The position numbers were made by a program, and so were the translations under genes. Below, piece after piece: positions 17,984-23,846 of a stretch of 33,917 nucleotides of DNA. The notes under the pieces are model-generated. The model was not told where the DNA came from. It worked only from the letters and a program-made list of their open reading frames with translations, and searched no databases. Numbering within the stretch: the first letter of the stretch is position 1; every line of letters starts with the position of its first letter. This stretch comes from Bacteroidota bacterium (lineage in GTDB: Bacteria > Bacteroidota > Ignavibacteria > Kapaibacteriales > UBA2268), in NCBI GenBank assembly GCA_009777815.1, contig WRLB01000013.1, forward strand, positions 1 through 33,917. The letters run 5' to 3'.

Positions 17984-20900
17984 CTACTTCTTTACAAACT
18001 TTACTTCTAATTTAAACATATTATCTACGGAGCGGCTAATAGATAGCGTGTTGTATTCGCCGATGTTAAATAAATTATGTTGATTAGAACTATGTAAACT
18101 CATTGCATTATCCGATATCCCACGAGAAATAATTGCATAGCAATAATCACTACTCATATCCGATATAAAACGCATAGTTGTAGCAACATTTACATTAAAA
18201 GGAGATGATAAAGACCATTCACCACAATTAAGCGTCCCGATGCAACCACCAATAGAAACTTTGCCAATGTCTGTATAAATATTTAAAGATGGAAAATAAT
18301 TATAAGAACGTATATAATGTGCGGTGTGAAACTTGCCATATTCCCACTTATTTATGTTATCGGTGTGATAAAGTTTTGTTAATTCTGCTATTGCGTCTTT
18401 AAAACTTGTTATCACTATGTAATTTAGATGTTCTGTTCTGTCTTTTGTTTGGACATTATTAAACCATTCTGAAGTCGGTTCAGAGCATAATTGCAATAAT
18501 TTTTGCATAGGAATATTAGGATTATGGATATATAAATCGTATAAATCGCCTAATTCATCTGCAAAAGTATTTTCTATTATTTTGCTTAAAAACATAGCAA
18601 AAATACTTGCTCCGACAGATTTTTTATCCATAGCGTAGTTCCAATCTAATAGGATTTTATGTGCTATATTTTCATTTTTGGTAAGCAAATTATTATAATG
18701 TTTTAGTGCAGGTGCTATTTTTTTTATAAGGTCTTTGGCATACACTGATATTATATCATTTTGTCCTATTTGTGCGTCTCTAAAAGTATATTCTGATATA
18801 TTTGTTGCTAATTCATAAAAACGTTTTGCTCGTGATTCTAACGAATAAGATGATGCTACATAACTATTTAACTCACGTGATATATTATTATTTGCTGTAA
18901 ATACAAATTGTTTAGTAGGATTATAAGATGTTGGAATCTCTGATGGACGTATAAAACCTATCCAAGTATTTTCATATTTCCAATAAGGATTAACTATTCG
19001 CGGGTCTAAATCTTTTGCTCTAATTGGTATTAAACCGCGTGGTGCTGCTCCGATATTGCCTTTAATATCTGCATAAGTGAACACCAAGCCAGGACTATGC
19101 CAATTATTTACTCCTGCTATAAAATCCTTCCAATCTCTTCCTTTCATTACATCTAAAATTGCTCCTATTTCATTACTGACATAACTACCTGTCCAATTAT
19201 ATGTTAAATAATTACTTGCATCTTTTGTATTTTGATTATTATTTGGAAAGAGTGTATTTTCTTTTAAATCAATAATATATTTATCTTTTAACACAGCATT
19301 TCCGTCAATAAAATCTTGATAAAAATAATAATCTAAAGCACCTTTAACTTTTAATGTATCTACTAAACTTGCTATTTTACTATATTCGGTTTTGCTATTT
19401 AGATATTCGGTTTTGCTATCATCTTTAAACTTATGCACAAAATAATCTATATCATCTATTAGCATATTAGCATTTCCCCAAGATATATTATCATTACGCC
19501 CCATCAAACAGATAGGCATCCCCGGCAAACATATTCCTATTACATTATAACTTGGACTCGTAAGGTGAACAGGCATCCAATACGGATTTAAATTAATTGG
19601 CAAATGCGAATCACTTGCCAATACGATATTTCCATTTTCAGAACTAACTGCCCAACTATTGCTACCTAAATTAGCACCTTGCCTATTCAAAATATCATAT
19701 AATTTACTAATTACATTTTCTATGTTATCCCGAGCGTTTACCACCCCTACCCCTCCACAGGAGGGGAACAGTTCCCCTCTATGGAGGGGTGGCAGTGCAA
19801 TAGCACTGACGGGGTGGTTATTTTTATTATCATCCCGAGCAAAAACATTGTAAATGCGTGCAAAAACATTGTAAATGCGTGCAAAAACATTGCCATTCCG
19901 AGCAAAATCTTTATTATTCCGAGCAAAATCTATCACGGGGGCAAGCCCCCGTGTTAAATTACTTAACAATACATTATTATTTTCATTTAGATTATAATAA
20001 TGTGTTTTATTTCCACTGATATTTGGAGGATTTCCTCCGAATTTTAGAGGATTTCTGTAAAATTCGGTGGTTGTTCCTCCAAGTTTTAGAGGATTTCCTC
20101 CGAAATTCAGTGGTTGTCCTCCAAATTTTAGAGGTTGTCCTCCAAATTTTAGAGGTTGTCCTCCGAATTTTGTGTTTAACACGGGGGCAAGCCCCCGTGT
20201 TAAAAGAGATGCTGAAGTAAATTCATCATAGTAAGTAGAAGAAGCATTGTCATTCTGAACTTGTTTTGGCATCTCCGTATTAAAACTTGCTATATCAAAA
20301 ATAGTATCAACTAATATCGTATCAATCAATCTAATTGTATCTTCTTTAAATTGCAATATCTTATCATCAAGAATATAAGGAGCATTTTCAGGATATTTTG
20401 GATATAGTTCTAATCCTTTTAGCCCTAATTTATTAACTATATTAGAAGCCGCAATGTCAGTAAATATATTATTACTTAACACAAAACTCCAATATCTTGC
20501 CATCACAAAACAATCTTTAGGTCGCCATTCATCAGGAATAAAATTAGCAGCAGCAAATTCAATCGGCAACCTATTTTTATTATCCGCAACATATTGATTA
20601 ACCCCATCGGCGTAGTATTTAAGTATAATTTGCGTGCGATTATCAGCATTTTGATAACACTTATCAGCAATACTATCAATGCGAAAAGCACGCATAAAAA
20701 TATCAATATCAATATATTCACTTCCATAATGTTCAGCCATTCTACCTTGCGAAATAATTTTTGCTTGCTGCATACTAAATAGCCGTTCTCGCGCATGAAA
20801 ATAGCCGAGTGCAAAAAACATTGCATTATCATCATCAGAAATAATATGCGGAATGCCCAATGTATTAGCATAAATAGACGTTTCAGCAGGAATATTAGAT

Positions 20901-21031
20901 ATAACTTCCGTGTATTCATCAGGCACAGAAATAAAAGTTAATTTGCCGATAAATACAATAAAAAAAATTATTACAACAATAAATGTAATAATACTCGGAG
21001 CAACGATTTTAGATTTTATAATATACTTCAT
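17984..21031 (-). CDS. Penicillin acylase-family N-terminal-nucleophile hydrolase with a repeat-derived insertion in the spacer
   Basis: EVISNIPAETSIYANTLGIPHIISDDDNAMFFALGYFHARERLFSMQQAK; LGSNSWAVSSENGNIVLASDSHLPINLNPYW (Ser nucleophile codon at 19661-19663); insertion about 19735-20275. Confidence 0.9.
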   Translation of the reverse strand: MKYIIKSKIVAPSIITFIVVIIFFIVFIGKLTFISVPDEYTEVISNIPAETSIYANTLGIPHIISDDDNAMFFALGYFHARERLFSMQQAKIISQGRMAEHYGSEYIDIDIFMRAFRIDSIADKCYQNADNRTQIILKYYADGVNQYVADNKNRLPIEFAAANFIPDEWRPKDCFVMARYWSFVLSNNIFTDIAASNIVNKLGLKGLELYPKYPENAPYILDDKILQFKEDTIRLIDTILVDTIFDIASFNTEMPKQVQNDNASSTYYDEFTSASLLTRGLAPVLNTKFGGQPLKFGGQPLKFGGQPLNFGGNPLKLGGTTTEFYRNPLKFGGNPPNISGNKTHYYNLNENNNVLLSNLTRGLAPVIDFARNNKDFARNGNVFARIYNVFARIYNVFARDDNKNNHPVSAIALPPLHRGELFPSCGGVGVVNARDNIENVISKLYDILNRQGANLGSNSWAVSSENGNIVLASDSHLPINLNPYWMPVHLTSPSYNVIGICLPGMPICLMGRNDNISWGNANMLIDDIDYFVHKFKDDSKTEYLNSKTEYSKIASLVDTLKVKGALDYYFYQDFIDGNAVLKDKYIIDLKENTLFPNNNQNTKDASNYLTYNWTGSYVSNEIGAILDVMKGRDWKDFIAGVNNWHSPGLVFTYADIKGNIGAAPRGLIPIRAKDLDPRIVNPYWKYENTWIGFIRPSEIPTSYNPTKQFVFTANNNISRELNSYVASSYSLESRAKRFYELATNISEYTFRDAQIGQNDIISVYAKDLIKKIAPALKHYNNLLTKNENIAHKILLDWNYAMDKKSVGASIFAMFLSKIIENTFADELGDLYDLYIHNPNIPMQKLLQLCSEPTSEWFNNVQTKDRTEHLNYIVITSFKDAIAELTKLYHTDNINKWEYGKFHTAHYIRSYNYFPSLNIYTDIGKVSIGGCIGTLNCGEWSLSSPFNVNVATTMRFISDMSSDYCYAIISRGISDNAMSLHSSNQHNLFNIGEYNTLSISRSVDNMFKLEVKFVKK
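19739..19820. repeat. Family (c) modular palindromic element inside the acylase ORF
   Basis: taccacccctacccctccacaggaggggaacagttcccctctatggaggggtggcagtgcaatagcactgacggggtggtta. Confidence 0.85.
19837..19935. repeat. Short tandem/dispersed repeats (gtgcaaaaacattgtaaatgc; ccgagcaaaatc)
   Basis: Two adjacent gcaaaaacattgtaaatgcgt units plus three related cgagcaaaa units. Confidence 0.85.
19931..19956. repeat. Family (a) palindrome inside the acylase ORF
   Basis: tatcacgggggcaagcccccgtgtta. Confidence 0.85.
20023..20172. repeat. About 21-bp repeat array (cctccaaattttagaggttgt and variants)
   Basis: Seven or so units; translate on the minus strand as KFGGQPL / KFGGNPL. Confidence 0.92.
20176..20203. 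repeat. Family (a) palindrome, perfect 12-bp stem
   Basis: ttaacacgggggcaagcccccgtgttaa. Confidence 0.95.
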
Positions 21032-21080
21032 AGAAAGTTTTTTTGTAGCAAATATAATGTTTTTTTTAAAGAAAAAACCT

Positions 21081-21088
21081 TATTTTTG
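21081..21088 (+). promoter_or_regulatory. TATTTTTG -7 box upstream of the G-tract ORF
   Basis: aaaaaaccttatttttgtattct about 45 bp upstream of the ATG at 21133, nearly identical to the tsf box context. Confidence 0.55.
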
Positions 21089-21132
21089 TATTCTATAACA
21101 TTGAATTTTTTTTATAATATATTTTTAATAAA

Positions 21133-21309
21133 ATGACTAAAAAACATTTTAATTTAATTTCAGGCAAAAAAGACCTGACAAACAACACCTCCTCCTATGC
21201 CGATATTTGTAGTAAAATTACTACAAGCAATGTAGTAGAAACTACTACACGGGGGGGGGATTCTTACTACAAAGCGTGTAGTAGAATCGTTACAAGCATC
21301 CCGTTATGA
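21133..21309 (+). CDS. Short promoter-proximal ORF, probable 5' end of the LRR surface-protein gene interrupted at a G9 tract
   Basis: ATG at 21133: MTKKHFNLISGKKDLTNNTSSYADICSKITTSNVVETTTRGGDSYYKACSRIVTSIPL*; below the ORF-track length cutoff. Confidence 0.55.
   Translation: MTKKHFNLISGKKDLTNNTSSYADICSKITTSNVVETTTRGGDSYYKACSRIVTSIPL
21251..21259 (+). repeat. Poly-G(9) homopolymer, candidate slipped-strand contingency tract
   Basis: cacgggggggggattc; one-base loss joins 21133 to the downstream ORF. Confidence 0.9.
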
Positions 21310-21353
21310 TGAACAGCCACCCCGTTATGAACAACCACCCTGCCATACTGAAA

Positions 21354-21432
21354 AACCACCCCGCTTGCTAAAGCAAGCACCCCTCCACAGGAGTGGAACT
21401 GTTCCCCTCTATGGAGGGGCAGGGGTGGTAGA
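21354..21432. repeat. Family (c) modular palindromic element
   Basis: aaccaccccgcttgctaaagcaagcacccctccacaggagtggaactgttcccctctatggaggggcaggggtggtag. Confidence 0.88.
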
Positions 21433-22786
21433 TTCCCGTTATGATGAACAGCCACCCCTACAAAGGAGTGCAACAGTTCCCCTCCCGTGGAGGGGAGACA
21501 TTTGCGAAAGCAAATGTCGGGGTGGTAAATTAACACAGGGATTCATCCCTGTGATTATAGCAATCGTGCTTGCTATATCAATGAGTGCTAATGTTATGGC
21601 ACAAACCCCAAGTTGCCCTGCTTCTTTTACTACTAATGATGAAGTAAAATGTGCTAACCTTGGCTCAATAACTGATGTAGAATGCGACAACATAACAGCT
21701 ATTGGAGATAATGCTTTTAAAAATTGCTATTCATTAAAAAATGTCTCATTCCCAAATGTAACAAGTATTGCAGCACAGGCATTTGAAAGTTGTACTGGTC
21801 TGATAAGTGCTTCATTTCCAAAAGTAACAAGTATTAGTGCAATTACTACTTTTACTAATTGCAGTCAATTAACAAGTATATACTTTCCAACACTAACTAC
21901 AATTTCAAATAGAACTTTTGAAAACACTAATTTAGAAGATGTTTCTTTTCCAAGTTTAGGTACTCTTAATGAAGAAGTTTTTAATAATTGCATAAACTTA
22001 AAAAAGGTTTCATTACCAAGTGTAACATTTATTCAAGGTTATGCTTTTATGGGATGTATAAATTTAGATACGATTACATTAGGAAGCACACCTCCTGAAT
22101 TAGGATCCCCTGGTATTCCAACAGCCGCAAATGTTGGATATGTATTTCAAAATGTAACCTTAAAAAACATAACAGTGTGTATTCCTGTGGGGTCAATGGA
22201 TGATTATGAAACTGCTTGGACCCAGCCTATTATGGAACTATTTAAAGAAGTAGTAGAATGTGATGCGGGTACTCATTCTTTAACATTAGAAATTGATGGC
22301 GATGGTATTGTAACAGGTGTGGATGAGGAGGTAGTTCACGGAACTTTTAAAAAAATAACGGCTACAGCCAATAGTTGTTATGAGTTTGTTAATTGGACTA
22401 ATAGTGATGATGATGAAGTATCAAAGTCTTCTACACTTGATGTTTTTGTTGTAAGAGATACCACATTAACAGCAAACTTTACTCCTATAACAACTCCAGT
22501 TACTTTGTCAGTAAGTAGCAATAATACTACGATGGGGACGGCAAGTTCTTCGGAATCATCGGCAACTTGTGGGACCCCTGTAACAGTAACGGCAACTCCG
22601 TTAGTTGGTTATAAATTTGTAGGTTGGAATGACGGCAGTAAGATAGTATCAAATGCTCCATCATATACTTTTAACATATCAAAAGATACAACCCTAACCG
22701 CTATTTTTGATATCGCTAAAAAGAAATTCCACATCAAAAAGGTAAATGTTAAGGATGGCAGGTTAATAATTAAGCCACAGCCGTAA
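21365..22786 (+). CDS. BspA-type leucine-rich-repeat surface protein with two InlB-B-repeat-like domains
   Basis: LRR_5-like units (NCYSLKNVSFPNVTSIAAQAFESCTGLISASFPKVTSI); ITATANSCYEFVNWTNSDDDEVS...TLTANF and VTATPLVGYKFVGWNDGSKIVS...TLTAIF; signal peptide TQGFIPVIIAIVLAISMSANVMAQ is internal to this ORF, so the TTG start at 21365 is doubtful. Confidence 0.8.
   Translation: MLKQAPLHRSGTVPLYGGAGVVDSRYDEQPPLQRSATVPLPWRGDICESKCRGGKLTQGFIPVIIAIVLAISMSANVMAQTPSCPASFTTNDEVKCANLGSITDVECDNITAIGDNAFKNCYSLKNVSFPNVTSIAAQAFESCTGLISASFPKVTSISAITTFTNCSQLTSIYFPTLTTISNRTFENTNLEDVSFPSLGTLNEEVFNNCINLKKVSLPSVTFIQGYAFMGCINLDTITLGSTPPELGSPGIPTAANVGYVFQNVTLKNITVCIPVGSMDDYETAWTQPIMELFKEVVECDAGTHSLTLEIDGDGIVTGVDEEVVHGTFKKITATANSCYEFVNWTNSDDDEVSKSSTLDVFVVRDTTLTANFTPITTPVTLSVSSNNTTMGTASSSESSATCGTPVTVTATPLVGYKFVGWNDGSKIVSNAPSYTFNISKDTTLTAIFDIAKKKFHIKKVNVKDGRLIIKPQP
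21451..21530. repeat. Family (c) modular palindromic element
   Basis: cagccacccctacaaaggagtgcaacagttcccctcccgtggaggggagacatttgcgaaagcaaatgtcggggtggta; hairpin gacatttgc-gaaa-gcaaatgtc. Confidence 0.88.
21530..21553. repeat. Family (a) palindrome variant overlapping the signal-peptide coding region
   Basis: ttaacacagggattcatccctgtg, coding LTQGFIPV. Confidence 0.7.
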
Positions 22787-22803
22787 AATCGGTGCAAGAT
22801 ATT

Positions 22804-22831
22804 TTAACACGGGGGCTTGCCCCCGTGTTAA
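22804..22831. repeat. Family (a) palindrome, perfect 12-bp stem
   Basis: ttaacacgggggcttgcccccgtgttaa; followed by a family (b) half, gagattccgaaataagcacggaatgaca. Confidence 0.95.
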
Positions 22832-22864
22832 TAGAGATTCCGAAATAAGCACGGAATGACAGAA

Positions 22865-22930
22865 TAACCACCCCGCTTGCTAAAGCAAGCACCCCTCCAC
22901 AGGAGTGGAACAGTTCCCCTCCCGTGGAGG
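22865..22930. repeat. Family (c) element, left part, adjoining the IS1-like element
   Basis: 57 nt at 22865-22921 match 21354-21410 with one mismatch; sequence departs from the family after cccgtggagg. Confidence 0.88.
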
Positions 22931-22939
22931 CATTGGTTA

Positions 22940-23311
22940 CTAAATACTTGTATAGAATTGCTTTCTATGAAAAAACAATAATAATGTATTATCTAACATT
23001 TCTAATGTCTTGCTAAAACGCTTGCTACGCCTGTTAAACCTAGCTAAATTGTCTCGGATACTACTATTGACACTCTCTATCAGATGCGTCTGTGACTTGC
23101 CTGGTGCTACTTTATGCAAATCCGATATCCCAATATCGGAAAATCGCTCCCTATAACTTGAATTGCCATCAGTGTAAATACAACTAATATTGCCTACTAT
23201 ACGCTTAGTCAGATTGTAAAGTTCTATTGCACAATTGCTACTGGCACCTATCGTATGTGCAACAACTTTACCTCGCCGCCGTGAATAAGCAACCCATACC
23301 GGGACACGCAA
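22940..23311 (-). CDS. IS1-family transposase, InsB-like catalytic part
   Basis: RVPVWVAYSRRRGKVVAHTIG, YTDGNSSYRERF, KSQTHLIESVNSSIRDNLARFNRRSKRFSKTLEMLDNTLLLFF. Confidence 0.88.
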   Translation of the reverse strand: MRVPVWVAYSRRRGKVVAHTIGASSNCAIELYNLTKRIVGNISCIYTDGNSSYRERFSDIGISDLHKVAPGKSQTHLIESVNSSIRDNLARFNRRSKRFSKTLEMLDNTLLLFFHRKQFYTSI

Positions 23312-23675
23312 GCCCTTTTTTTACACGAGTGTAAATATCGTCCATCTCTATAACCTCTGGAAGCGAATTGGATGGCAAATCATCCTCAACTTTAGACAAA
23401 TCATCTGCAACTTTAGATAAATCCCGACGCAAATTGACAGCAAACTGCCGCACCCAACGAACTAACAACGGAGGACTACAACCAAGTAATTCTGCTGCTT
23501 TTCTGATGCCTACATTGTTAAGATACATCTCAAGAAAACGCTCCTTATCTGCATATGTGAACTTGCGAACTTTATCGCTAAAATAACGATTGCATTCTTT
23601 ACAGCGATAACGCTGTGAACACTTGTAGACACCGTTCTTTATATATTTACTACTGCCACAATGTGTACATTCCAT
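23268..23675 (-). CDS. IS1-family transposase, InsA-like zinc-finger/HTH part
   Basis: CTHCGSSKYIKNG...QRYRCKECNRYF, GIRKAAELLGCSPPLLVRWVRQ, EVIEMDDIYTRV; overlaps the InsB-like frame. Confidence 0.88.
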   Translation of the reverse strand: MECTHCGSSKYIKNGVYKCSQRYRCKECNRYFSDKVRKFTYADKERFLEMYLNNVGIRKAAELLGCSPPLLVRWVRQFAVNLRRDLSKVADDLSKVEDDLPSNSLPEVIEMDDIYTRVKKGLACPGMGCLFTAAR

Positions 23676-23754
23676 ATAAAAAAAGTCCTATATTTAATTA
23701 AAAAAATACAAATATAAGAAATATTTTTCTAATCGTCACATAAAGCGAACACTC

Positions 23755-23797
23755 TGCCACAGGAGGGGAAGCAGTGCTTTAGCACTGCGGGGTGGTT
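23755..23797. repeat. Family (c) element, right part or shortened copy
   Basis: ctgccacaggaggggaagcagtgctttagcactgcggggtggtt. Confidence 0.8.
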
Positions 23798-23804
23798 CAA
23801 AGTA

Positions 23805-23834
23805 TTTAGCACGGGGGCAAGCCCCCGTGCTAAA
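23805..23834. repeat. Family (a) palindrome variant, perfect 13-bp stem
   Basis: tttagcacgggggcaagcccccgtgctaaa. Confidence 0.95.
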
Positions 23835-23846
23835 TAATATGTCAAA

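Larger units (their letters stand above)
22931..23762 (-). mobile_element. IS1-family insertion sequence (approximate boundaries) between two family (c) fragments
   Basis: InsA/InsB-like ORFs; family (c) fragments on either side; terminal inverted repeats not confidently identified. Confidence 0.7.

Noticed and set aside
20023-20172. CRISPR-like array appearance
   Set aside because: About 21-bp units are directly abutting with no unique spacers, lie in an open reading frame, and no cas genes are present.
20023-20220. Plus-strand ORF MEDFLRILEDFCKIRW...
   Set aside because: Antisense reading of the repeat array inside the acylase gene; low complexity and no domain.
21299-21470. Repeated cccgttatgatgaacagccacccc units as a CRISPR or tandem array
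   Set aside because: Irregular spacing and composed of family (c) element edges; no spacer structure.
21267-21693. Minus-strand ORFs at 21267-21536 and 21439-21693
   Set aside because: Antisense readings of family (c) repeats and the LRR gene start; GC-rich repeats simply lack stops.
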